This document shows, piece by piece, positions 1 through 11,100 of a stretch of 64,000 bases of DNA. The position numbers and the translations under genes are program-made. Every line of letters starts with the position of its first letter. The stretch's first letter is position 1. The stretch is from Oryzias latipes. Its lineage: Eukaryota; Chordata; Actinopteri; Beloniformes; Adrianichthyidae. The stretch spans positions 29,129,166 to 29,193,165 of the forward strand of contig NC_019867.2 in NCBI RefSeq assembly GCF_002234675.1, given 5' to 3'. Under the pieces are notes generated by a model. It ran no database searches. It saw only the letters and a list, made by a program, of their open reading frames with translations, and had not been told where the DNA came from.

Positions 1-165
1 TTCAAGAAACATGTTTTTTGTCTGCTTTTGACTTACAATGATATGAACAAAGAAACGGTCAGAAATGTAATTTTAAACTTAATTTTCTTTATCATTTGTC
101 CTCCATGAGATAAAGGCCACAAGACCATGTTATCATTGGAGTGGCTCTTTGTGCAACCTAACCGG
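1..165 (+). repeat. Dispersed repeat A, copy 1 (3' part)
   Basis: The segment matches the 3' half of repeat A seen at seven other places here: TTTTTGTCTGCT, then a diverged ACAATGATTTGAATAAAG-like block, then AATTTTCTTTATCATTTGTCC and a CATC/GGAG-GTCTTT-like end. It lies in the intron before the first visible slc2a8 exon. I cannot name the family. Confidence 0.6.
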
Positions 166-364
166 AGCCAGATGAGTTCATCAATGCTACGGAGAGTGTA
201 GTTGGGCAGCCAAGTCGGCCTTTTCCTTTTTTCCACAACAAACCAGTAGCAGTTTTAGATTGATGCCAATTTTTTTCTTCATTGTGAAACGCAGTGGTCA
301 GACATTTGATGTCCCCCTCCAATGGAAATCCTGTTTTTTGAGTTTTGACGTGCATGTGTGGCAG

Positions 365-3300
365 GTCTCTTCATGGATTGGCGCTGGCTGGCCATCTGCT
401 GCTCCGTCCCTCCGACGCTTATGATGGTCCTCATGTGCTTCATGCCCGAGACGCCCCGCTTCCTGCTGTCTCAGGGCAAGAGGCGGGAGGCGGAGGAGGC
501 GCTGCGTTTCCTGCGAGGACCTGACGCTCCTGTTGAATGGGAGTGCGCCCGCATGGAGGATGCCAGTGACAGCCAGGTGAGATGATGACTCATAACCTCA
601 CGGGGTAAGGCGTGTTCATGGCTGAGGCTGATGGGCTGTGCTCCGTCTCCTCAGGGGACCAGTTTCCACATATCTGACCTGAAGGACCCTGGTGTCTACA
701 AACCCCTCATAATCGGCGTCATGCTGATGGTGTTTCAGCAGATGACTGGGATCAACGCCATCATGTTCTACGCTGAGAATATTTTTGAACAGGCTCACTT
801 TGAGGTAACGGATCTTTGTAGACGTTTAGGTTGGCGTTTCGGAAAATGTCTCGTAACAGTCCGTCTGTTTAAAATATAAACAGACCCACAGTCAGCTTTT
901 CTTTTATTTTTGAATTTTTCAAAATCTTGTTGCACTTTAATGAAATACTAAAGTCATATTTGTCCATTTGGCCTTTAGATCCTTTAGTTTATTGGTTAAA
1001 TAAATGTTACCAAAAACTTGAGTTGGTTTAAACTCCGATCATTCATTCAAAAACCAGATTATTACATTTTTAATAAAACCCATAGACATTGTTTTATCTT
1101 ATGAATGTTTTGGTAAATCATTAAACCAATTAATACCTGGAAAATACCATATTGATGCCTCTAATCTATCAATTAATTATCAAAACTTATATTAAACAAA
1201 AAATTAGCTTTTTTCAGATTTTAAATTGAAGACTCTAAGACAGTTTTACCTTTTTGTTCAGTTAAATATTTGAAAACTATTGTTTAAAATCAAACACACA
1301 TTTAGACATAGAAATTTAAATTTAATTTCATCCTGTTTCATTGAAATAGTTTATTGTGAATTAAAATCCGATTGATTCAGTAGTTGTGGCACTAAACCCA
1401 CCACGAAGATTTACCCCCACCCCCCAGTATTTGTTGAATAAATGAGCTCATTCTCATCATCAGATCATGGAATTAGACTGAACTTAAAACATTAAAGCGT
1501 ATCTGACATTAAATGCTCTTTCAGTAAAAAAAAAAGCTTTTCAAAAATGCTTCCTATCTTTTGTGGTTTAGTATCTGTGGTGCAGAAAACATTCACCACC
1601 ATGACTGAGAAAGGGAAAGGGCTGAAAATGACCGAAAGACGAATGTAGAAACGGTTTATAAAGGTTTAGAGAAGAATGTCGATTATTGAGATAAAACTCA
1701 AAAGTCTGGAGAGTCTTAGTCACCAAAGCTGGGTTTGTATTGTACTTTAAAATATTTAGATTTATTGAAACAAAACAATAACATAACACATTATAAGGTA
1801 AATGTTCTGCATGCGATTGATCACTAATGTATACATTTATTGGAACATAAGTGGAGAGGAACACGGTCATAAATCTTTATGTTCTCGTCTAAAAATGAAG
1901 TGTGGATGTTTTGCAGGAGAGCGACCTGGCCTCCGTGATTGTGGGTCTGATCCAGGTGGTCTTCACTGCAGTGGCGGCACTAATTATGGACAAAGCGGGC
2001 AGGAAGATCCTCCTCATAATCTCAGGTGTGCTGACCTCATCAGTTTGCAGCGTTTAGAGCTGTTATTCCGACGAGCCTCACTTGATTCTTTCATTTCAAG
2101 GTGTTGCCATGACAATCAGCACTGTGGCGTTGGGGGTCTACTTTCACTTGATGTCCAAACTTGGCAGCGCTGTCACTGACTCTACGAGTGTCACCGCTGA
2201 ACAGCCAGATCTGTCCTGGCTGGCACTGGCCAGCATGGCTGTCTTCATCTCAGGTGGGTCTCAAACACTTGGACGTTAGATGTAGGTGTCGGCCGCTAGG
2301 GATCGAAGTTAAAGCAGTCATGTCCCAGTCATGAGGTTAATGGTTTCATTTCCGGATACCTCCGTCACATGGCAGTGTCCCTGGGAAACACGCTGAAAGC
2401 CCCTCTCCCACAGTTATCATGGAGAGAAAACACAGAATTTATTGTCAATTGAAAATTGCTCCTCCTGTGGTCGTTTGAGGAACTGCAAAAGTTAGTACTT
2501 CCTGCTTTGCTTCAAATTCAGGAACAGAATGTGGGGGCTTCCTTAGACTTTATTGGTTGAAATTGAAACCGCGTTTTGACGCCACTTCTTTTCAGGGTTT
2601 GCCATCGGCTGGGGTCCGATCCCGTGGCTGATCATGTCAGAGATTTTCCCCGCCAAAGCCAGAGGTTTTGCCAGTGCCATGGTGGTCCTCTCCAACTGGG
2701 GCATGGCCTTTGTTGTCACTAAAACCTTCCAGGACATGTTGGTAAGTTCTTCATTGCAAAAACCAAAGGTTCTGCAGCTTTTATGTTGGATTCTTGCTGA
2801 TCCTGGTGGTCAATATCAAAAGTTGTTTCTCACATTTGATTCCTTCAATGAGTGGCGAAAAGTTGCAAAGAAGAGGATTTTTTTTAATCCAGTTCCCATG
2901 ACTCAACTTCAAGACATTCCTTCTAATGAAATTGGAAGAGAAATTTGTTTTAGTTCTATTTAAAGGGCCTATATCATGGAAAAATCAACATTTTGAGATT
3001 TTAAGTGTATTGTAAAGTTTGATCCATTCATGCCCCTCCGAGTATTCCTCTAAAAACCTGCCCTCTGAGCACCAGCCCCTCCCAATCTGCGAAAATGAAA
3101 GGGTTGTCACATTGTGATGTCACAAAGTGAGAAACCGCCACTTCCAGGAAGAGTCGGTGCTGCCAGCCCCGCCCCCAGGCTAAAAGACACGCCCACTTTC
3201 TCAGTGAAGATAGCGATCGGACAAAGACTTTCATTTAATATGCACTTTATGAACATCCATCTTTGCAAACGTTTGGAAGTTGTTTTCGTGGGCGAAACAG

Positions 3301-4351
3301 ACACAGCCAGCTCTAGGTTGACATCATGAAATGGGCGGCACCCACTAGGAGCAAAAGGCGGAGCCTCAGAGATCGAGTCGTCTTACTTCCGGGTAGGAGT
3401 ACAGCTGCGAAAATAACTCGGATTTCATTAAAAAGTCATTTTATAAATGTATAGTGTACCAAAGGTAAGATATTTATATATGGATATAGTTTACGCTGAA
3501 AGACTTCACAAAAGCATGATATAGGCCCTCTTAAAAAATAAAATAAAATAGAAAGCCCAAATCTGGCCCACATTCCCCCTTAAATAAAACAGTGTCTGAA
3601 TTAAAGGTGCATAAACTCAGACCATCGGCTGCATACATGCTTATCAGTGCAGCTTTAACACCAATGCTTGGTTTATGCCCAACACAAGAAAGTATGAAGT
3701 CTGCAGATGCAGGAGAGATGGAGGTGGGCGATACGGCAAAAAGAAATCAAATGTCCCCAATATCTTTTTTTTTTTCCTTCCAAACTCGATTTTCTGGTGT
3801 GAACGTAATAAGAGTTGTATTAGATTCAGTTTATTTATAACGTACTGGTTCACTACTTAAACCTTTGCACAAAATCAGCTTAAATACTTGATTTTTATAA
3901 TTCAGTTCTGTCCAGATAAAGCAGATAAACCTAAAATACTTCAATTGGATGCTAAGGACGGCAGATTACATCGAAGTGTTTTCAATGAAATCTCTATTGA
4001 TCAAGCAAATGGTGCAGAACATTTAAACTAAACCTGTTCTGGACTAGATCATCATAACACAGGTTGGATAAACATCCGTTCTGAGCAAACTTTGCTCGGC
4101 CTTGTTGATACAGATTCTCTAAATAAGGCTTGTATTGATTGAAGGGTAAATGGTTTATAGCTCTGTCCCTCTGAGACCTCATGTCTGTTCTGTGGTTCTT
4201 GCAGATGTCTCTGACCAGTGCAGGAACCTTCTGGCTCTTCTCGTCTACCTGCGTCGTCAACATCCTCTTCACTGTATTCTTCATCCCTGAGACCAAAGGA
4301 AAGACGCTGGAACAGATTGAGGCCATTTTCAGAGGCACCTCAGGTCCATAA
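365..4351 (+). CDS. slc2a8: Facilitative sugar transporter GLUT8, 3' part (last six exons)
   Basis: Class III glucose transporter of intracellular membranes, major facilitator superfamily. Exons read from GT-AG boundaries that keep phase: 365-576, 655-804, 1917-2025, 2101-2253, 2596-2741, 4205-4351. They give 304 residues, roughly TM6 to the C terminus; upstream exons lie outside the window. Visible family signatures: PETPRFLL after TM6, [14 protein letters not shown] in TM7, the DKAGRK loop between TM8 and TM9, [15 protein letters not shown] in TM10, and [11 protein letters not shown] at the end. The match to human GLUT8 in the [22 protein letters not shown] stretch (split here by an exon start) is much closer than to GLUT6, the nearest alternative. 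The intron before the last exon holds a TTAA-flanked MITE. An AATAAA lies at 4712-4717, about 360 bases after the stop. No frameshift or stop breaks the frame. Confidence 0.95.
805..1916 (+). other. slc2a8 intron without recognised content
   Basis: About 1.1 kb of AT-rich intron. It has no coding signal, no clear terminal repeats and no tandem array on either strand. Confidence 0.6.
2964..3530. mobile_element. TTAA-flanked MITE (piggyBac-type), about 570 bp
   Basis: Starts AGGGCCTATATCATG and ends with the near-exact inverse CATGATATAGGCCCTC. TTAA sits on both sides (2960-2963 and 3531-3534), the target duplication of piggyBac transposons. The inside is noncoding, with short GC-rich blocks such as CCCCGCCCCC. 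It lies in the last slc2a8 intron. The TIR differs from that of the more abundant CCCTTGTGCTATC family in this window, so it is a separate family. Confidence 0.8.
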
Positions 4352-4711
4352 AGGGCGGAGCCGAAGGACTTGTAGATGAAAGTGGACGTTCCTTTCTCCA
4401 CGCCGGAGAGGCCAACTTAAACACATCACTACTGTCGCTGATTCATTCACGGTTGATGTAATGATGCCAACCCCGGCCTTCAGTCAGACCGGCCTGTTTC
4501 CCATTTGTTTAAAAAAAAAAACTGCGTCTGGAACTGAGCGGCTGACCAATCATTGGATGAAGATTTCTTTGAACTTTTCAGTCCGTTAAACGGAGGGTTT
4601 CAACTCTGCTGCAGCTGTTCTGCCGCCCTGCAGATCTCTGCGCCGACACATGGAAAACGGGGATGTTTGGGCACACTTGCACCAGAAATGTTTGTTTTAC
4701 TGTTGGTAATG

Positions 4712-4717
4712 AATAAA
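4712..4717 (+). terminator. Polyadenylation signal for slc2a8
   Basis: Canonical AATAAA about 360 bases downstream of the slc2a8 stop codon, followed by a TG/T-rich stretch. It is the first consensus hexamer after the stop. Confidence 0.6.
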
Positions 4718-5639
4718 TGTTTGTTAAGCTCAACCTCCTCTAATCTCCCCCTGTGTTATCCTCGTGTTAAGCTTTACTTTTTACTGACCCACTTTACTCA
4801 AAGTCAAATGTAAAGACCAGCTTATGTCTGATTAAAGCAGAACTGAAACTTCTGCTCATGACCAAAATTCAGCAGAAGTCTTGACTACAAAGAATACATC
4901 ATGAAGTGTTGAGATTGCAAGCTGACACATAAGGATTGAAAACTGACATAAATTCTAAACAGAGATGTTTTGAACTTTTGCTCGCCTAGTTTTGGAAAAC
5001 TGAAGCTGTATAACTTCATTCTTCTGAATGAATCCAAACCAGAAAAGCTTTAACTTTTTGAAAACAGAAATAAAAAAACATGTTCTGTATACTTCAAAAT
5101 AATGGATTCAAACGTGATGTTTTCTAAAAGATGGTGGCTTAGGTTTCTACAATAAAAGTGACTAAAAATGTGATACTTTCTTTACAACACAATACAATTT
5201 TTTAACATGTTGGGAAGATGCTTTCAGAGACAAGGCCCTCTGAAAACACTTTACTGAAGATAATTATCAAAAAGAAATGGATGTGATTAATGCAGACCAG
5301 AAAACATCTGGTCTTTGGTGATCAGAGCTCCTGGGACGGTAACCCCTCTTTCCAGCAGATCCCTGGAAAAACCTCAGACATCTCAGTCTAGAAAAGCGCA
5401 GGTCTAGGAATGTTAAGAGTACTGAGCAGGATCCTCAAACCCCCAGCCTCTGGTAGATGTCACGTCCAGCTGGACGTAGTAAAAATCAGGTGGTCTTTTC
5501 TCCAACAACGCCTTTCATCAGGGTGAATCATTGCTTGAGGTTGATGTAAAATAAATGGATTAGCCTGTGAAGGTTTGGATGTAGGATCATACTCAAAATT
5601 AAAGTGGAAAAACTAATCAAACTTCAATGTAATGTCTTT

Positions 5640-6795
5640 GAAACCAGTCAAAATGAGGCTCAGTAGTGGGTGTGGCCTCCACATGCCCGTATCTGACGTC
5701 CCTGCAACGCCTGGGTTTGCTTCTAATGAGGTGGTGGATGGTTTCCTGGGCAACTTTACACTTACACCGAATTCCTTCAGTTCTACCAGAGCCCTGTTTC
5801 TGTGAAGGACTTTTCGGTTGTTTTTGATGCCGTTTCCCTCAACCTCACCTATCTTTATAAAGGATCTCCATCTGCTCTCCAACCACAGCTTCATGTGACG
5901 GACACTGCTGTCGGAAAACTCTGCTTCTCTGCTTTGAGAAATCAAAACAAAGCCATCCGAAGACTATTCCAGCAGGAGCTAAAAACTGAATCCCCGGCCA
6001 TAACTTTCTGGACTTCACTTCATGGTCAAATGTGTTGGGAAAAGGTTTGGCTTCTGCCAAACAAATATCTTCTAAACAACAAAGTGAAAGAGGTTTCGTT
6101 CAAGATCATTCATAGGTTTTATCCAACAAATCAGGATATGCAAAGGCTAAAAAGGGATATTGATAAAAACTGTTCTTTCTGTTCTCAGTCTGAGGAAACG
6201 TTGGTGCATATTTTTTGGACCTGCAAGTACACAGAAAAAATGTGGGACAAATTAACAAACTTGATTAAAACTCAAATTTATCCACATTTTACCTTAACAT
6301 GGAAAAACATCTTATTTGGTTGCGTTAATTATAAGACATTTTTATTTCAATTTATTTAATAAATCTTCTGATTTTATTAACCAAGTATTATATTCACAAA
6401 TCTAAATTCAGCAATAAAGCTCCTAATTTTCTTGATTTACTAGCCCTTGTTAGATGTTACTTACATTCCATTTCCCCCAGTACAAACAAAAAAGCTATTA
6501 AAACGTGTCACCTTGCTCAGCTGTATAATTTAATATAAGTTTATTTTCTTGCTTGTATATCCCTTGGCGTTTATTTTGAACATTTGATGTACAGTTTATT
6601 GTTCCTTGTTCTTTTGCTGTATGTCACTTTGTTCTGCATCAATTAAAAAAAAAAGAAAAGAAAAAAAAGGATGGTTTTCTGGGGTTCTCCTCCCAAACCT
6701 GGACCAAAGCATCTGCCAAGTGCTGGACAGTCTGTGGTGCAACCTGGTGTTGGTGGATGGACTGTCCCAATAGTGCTCAATTGGATTATGTGTAT
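5640..6795 (-). mobile_element. Tc1/mariner transposase remnant, split by a LINE insertion
   Basis: Read on the minus strand, 6795-6684 encodes NPIEHYWD, the catalytic-end motif of Tc1 transposases (normally NPIEHLWD). It is followed by sequence matching the VQELADALVQVWEE region out of frame. 5750-5640 continues with HLIRS.PRRCRDV, the usual C-terminal HLI.SMPRRC region. The two pieces were contiguous before an L1 element inserted at 5751-6668. Frameshifts and substitutions make it a dead fragment without TIRs. Confidence 0.75.
5751..6668 (+). mobile_element. L1/Tx1-type LINE, 5'-truncated, 3' end of ORF2
   Basis: The plus-strand frame at 5802-6359 encodes the C terminus of an L1-like ORF2. 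It has the zinc-knuckle CSFCSQSEETLVHIFWTCKY (C-x2-C-x8-H-x4-C) preceded by VSFKIIHRFYPTN. The copy ends in a run of A/AAAAG (6642-6668). It is bounded by a 15-bp duplication of GGATGGTTTCCTGGG (5736-5750; 6669-6683 with one mismatch), as expected for target-primed reverse transcription. It is strongly 5'-truncated and inactive, and sits inside a Tc1 remnant. Confidence 0.85.
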
Positions 6796-6800
6796 ATTAT

Positions 6801-6842
6801 GTGTATAGTTTAATTACACAAAAGTGTAATCAAACTATACAC
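6801..6842. repeat. 19-bp inverted repeat with AAAA loop
   Basis: The arms GTGTATAGTTTAATTACAC (6801-6819) and its complement (6824-6842, one mismatch) flank a 4-base AAAA loop. It could be two fused transposon ends or an extruding AT-rich palindrome. No gene is nearby, so a terminator role is not indicated. Confidence 0.7.
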
Positions 6843-7415
6843 AGACTTAATTTTTTTAGCAGTGTGTGTATATAAATATATATGTGTGTGTATAATTTAA
6901 TTTATATTTAATACATTAATTAAATAATCTTTCAGCTGATTCAAAATAATTCAACAATTGCATAACGATTAAAATAAAAACAAAGAAGAGAATGACAGAA
7001 AAAACACTGTGACCTCACGCGCGCACAAACAACATATACAGATATGCAATTGTTAATTTATTTTAAATTAAACAAAAAATCCTGAATGATTCCAATTGTT
7101 TGACTGAAATATTACTACGCTGACGAAGAAAAATCACTTGTAAAAATGGTAAGAATGAAAGATAAAGAAAGAAAATAGCAGACTTTTCTTTCAGGACTTT
7201 TGAATCTGGACACCCAATGGTTTCTTTTCAAAATAAAAGCATTTTAATTGTATTATTATTATTATCGTACTTAGGTGAGGGGTTTGATCGACGGTTTTAT
7301 AATCACTACTACTGCAATGTAATAATTAAAAACCGGTTGATAAGACATGATTGGAGAGTGGCTGTTTATGCGTTGGTTTTTATGAATTATTTTTTAAAAT
7401 CCAAAAGCCACCGCA
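6843..7415. other. AT-rich spacer upstream of hira
   Basis: Very AT-rich DNA with TA/TG runs (about 6860-6930). No coding signal or repeat family recognised. Confidence 0.5.
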
Positions 7416-7419
7416 CATC

Positions 7420-8180
7420 CGCTTCCGGTCCGCGGTCAAAGTAACGGAAACTGGCTCGTTAACCGCCTGGTGTTACCCCGTTTGTCGTCCGGGCCACTGA
7501 GTGCTGCTGCCAGCCGCTTATCCTCAGGAAGATGCCCGCCGCAGGGATGGAGTTCGGTTACAATAAAAGCAAAGTACCGGACGGAGTTTGAGACAAAGAA
7601 GGGACGCTCGGCGATAGTTCTCGGAGTGAACTGATCGCCGGGGAGGGTGGGGGGCTTTTTAGTGCGGACAAGAAGCTGCAACTCGGGGCAAAGATGAAGC
7701 TGCTGAAGCCGAGCTGGGTGAGCCACAACGGTAAGCTTGTGCAGGAATCTGTTGGACCAAGTTGGGCTTTTGTTGTCGGAAGGGGGCGACCTGTTAGGGA
7801 GGTGTGATGGTGGGCGACACTATTTGGTGTAGTTCGTGACGGTAAAAAGTCTCTCTGAAAGCAGCTTTGGTTGAAAACCGGGACCGTCGTGCTAGTCGGT
7901 CTTTGGAACATCCATCGCTCGGGCTCCAAGTGTTTTGAAATTCGCTAACGCTGTTAGCTCGTTAGCCCCCCTCGGCTAGCTCGGATGCCCAGACGGTGGC
8001 TAACTCACTTGGCAAACGAGCCGTGGCGAAGTTCTTTAGCCCCGCGTGACAATTCCCTTCGGATGTGTGGTCGGGTTTTCCACGGGAAGGGGAACGTGGC
8101 TCTTTAGCCTGACTGTGGAAAGTTCGACTTCGAGGAATCGGCCTGAGCCGAGGTGATGGTGGTGCATCTACTGTCATACA
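7420..8180 (+). promoter_or_regulatory. GC- and CpG-rich promoter region and first exon of hira
   Basis: Base composition shifts sharply from AT-rich to CpG-rich at about 7420 and back at about 8200. The block spans the first coding exon of hira (ATG at 7694). This is the usual CpG-island promoter of a housekeeping gene. No TATA box is evident. The transcription start cannot be fixed from sequence alone. A short upstream reading frame (7532-7591) lies in the presumed 5' UTR. Confidence 0.65.
7532..7591 (+). promoter_or_regulatory. Short upstream ORF in presumed hira 5' UTR
   Basis: ATG at 7532 opens 19 codons ending TGA at 7589-7591, 102 bases before the hira start codon and in a different frame. 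Its context (GGAAGATGC) has A at -3. It matters only if transcription begins upstream of 7532, which the sequence cannot show. Confidence 0.35.
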
Positions 8181-11100
8181 AACTTACGAGGCCTCCAATA
8201 AAAACACCAAACCAGGAGCAAAGCGACGCTTCAGGAATGAAAAGATGCAAATCGTGAGGTTTTAAACCCGCAACCATCTGTTGTTCACGCGATATTTGAT
8301 TATGTTCTTTAAGTTAAGATAGTCTTAAATCCTAAATTTTAAAATGCAAACCAGACCAGTGACCTGGGAAGTTCTAGAAATCCAACAAAGATCCTTCTTA
8401 AACTTGACTTTGTGTGGCTAGAATTAGTGATAATTCACCTCTGATATTATTAAGATTTTTGTCTAATTATGCATCCTCTTTATATTCAGGAAAAGACAGA
8501 TGCCGGTTGTTCGAAATACTAAAAAATGCAAAAAAACACCAAATACCGATATCTTAGGAGAGACCTGGGAAAACCGACAGTATTTTCTGCCAGTTTAAAG
8601 ATTTGATCATCTATTTTTAAATTGTTCCCAGTTGTCTTTTAGTCCTGGCAGTTTGTAGCCAAAGAGAAAAAAAAACGTTGTGTTCTAAGACATAGTTTCT
8701 GCAGAGCGGCAGGAGTTCATCAGAAATTCACCTCTGAGTTGTGGAGGAACGTTGGCGCGAAGCAACCCCGCCCCCCTTCCAGTCCCCCGCAGTGAGAGCT
8801 CTCTGTTTACAGGCTCTCCTGCTAGCTTACAGCCCCCTCACTCCTCCAACCTAAAACGCAACAAAAAGAGCCATCCAGCTCAGACGAAGGAGGACATGGA
8901 TGTAGTCGTCTACAAGCATCAGAATGGAGCAGAGGGGGGAGCTTGTGGCTTGCCGTCGTAGCTCCTACATCACAGCTACAAGCTTTTTCTGACTGCAATT
9001 CTTTTGCCTGCTCCTGTTTCACAATGATTTGAATAAATCTATACTCAAAAATGCCATTTTCAGATTAATTTATGTCCCCCATTGTCAGAAAAATACCACA
9101 AGAACACGTTACAAATACCAAAAGCACAATTTTCATCGGAGAGGGTCTTTAAATATATACTGGGGTCAGCAGATTCATTTTATGTTACCCATACTGCAGA
9201 AAATGCCGTGCTCAGGCCAGAGGGAAAAATAAAACTTCAAGCTCTGTAATATTCCTTCCTTTGAGGTGATTCTATTGGCTGAGACGGTGGCGTCCACACG
9301 TGCACTGATCTGTATTGATGGAGATCATCCTCAGCAGGCTGACTGGTGGGAGCATGCTATAAATACAAGGGTAACTGGAGCCAGAGATCCACTGGAGGGT
9401 CTTGTCCCACAGTTTCTATTCACTCCAATGCAAAAGGGTCCAAATGTAACAAACTTAGATTCTGGTTGAAACTAGGGCTGGGAATCACTGTGTACCATAC
9501 GATGCGATACATTGCTCACAATAACGATACCATCATGATATGGCAATAATGTGATAATCGATATATATCGTCTCTAACAACTCACGATATGTCAATCTTT
9601 AAGAAATAAGAATATGAACTTTTGGAAAATATTTCCCCATTTATTTTTAGTTTTTAAACACAATGATAATAAACAACTTGTGTCCTATTTAGTGTAATGA
9701 ATAACAGACTTTTGTGTAACATTGCTGAAATCAGTAAAACTCTGTCTTTGACAAAATATGACAATTTTCATTTGGAAATATCAGTAAAATTTGGTTTAAA
9801 CAATAGTAAACATGAACAGCAGCCATTATTTGGTACAAAATTGCTGTAAAAGGATAAAAAATGAATAAGTCAAGTAGCTGTCAGGTACATTGGTATTAAC
9901 TTTTGAACAAAGCCATTGCATTATTTAAAATAGCTGTAAATCAGATATTAATTCTGTGAACAAATTATAGTGTCTTTGTTAAAAATAAATGACACCATTT
10001 AGTGCATTTTCTCCCCCTCTGTATTTAGATTTACTCTCCTGACATCTGTACCGCGAACAAACCTGGTTATTTTGGGTGAACGTTGAAGATGTGCATAAAT
10101 AAGGATGTGGTCTTTTCATTGATGGGTGAGATGAGGTCAAAACCTTGTCCTCAGAACGGCTTCTGGGTTTGGGCGCAGCACTGGACTGGTTGTAGGATTC
10201 CTGTTATGGTTTCCGTTTTAGAGGCTTAGTCATGAGGTGGTCGTCGGGCAGAGGTCGAGCGGTCAACATCTGACCACACACATGTGTGGAGGTGTCAACG
10301 TTAAGGGACTGTGCAGTGCTTTGAGCCTCAAAGAAGGTAGAATAGCCATTTAAAAGTAGCAGACAATTGCCACTATTAAAAAGGCATTTTGACTTATTTT
10401 CAGTTGTTCCTAATAATCTGTATCACCATATTCTTGTTCATGGATCACCATAGGCCTGTTCGTGTGGGGAAATGCTTGGAACTGCACAGAAACAAAAGTT
10501 TTTGTGAAGACAATATTGAGGGAGGAGCAGAGCAGAAACATCTCTATGGGCTGAAGAGGGTAATGATGACTATCATCCAGTGGAGGAAAAGGATATATGA
10601 AGGGGCTCCGAGCTATAAATGTATGGGAGACTTGTTTAAACGTATTCAGTAGATGAAGAAGATGAGCCTGCTTTAGTTGAATCCTCTGGACTCGGTCTCT
10701 CTTCCTGAAGCCGGTTCTGGATTTTCTTCACTCGTGCTCTCTTCAGGTTTCAGGGAAATCCATCAGACCCGGCCTGTTTTTGGAAAATGTATTTTAAGAG
10801 GTCATATCAAAGAAATGGATGTTTGTGTAAGTTAGACAGTTTTTTTTAACAGAACTGTCTTCAGAAATGAAGGCCATGACTCTGTAGATAAAAAACGACG
10901 GGTTATGAGACCAGTTTAAAAGGTGTAGATCATCTGACCTTAAAGAGATTTTGACAAAAGGGCTTAAAATTCTCCCTGAAAGCACGCGTGGCGTCACCGT
11001 AAGGAAAAACACGGCTGCGGATTTCCCCACGCTATGACTTCTCTGTGGAAAAGCACTGCAGAGCTGGGAATTTTCCCCTAGAATTCAGGTCACAGAGGAG

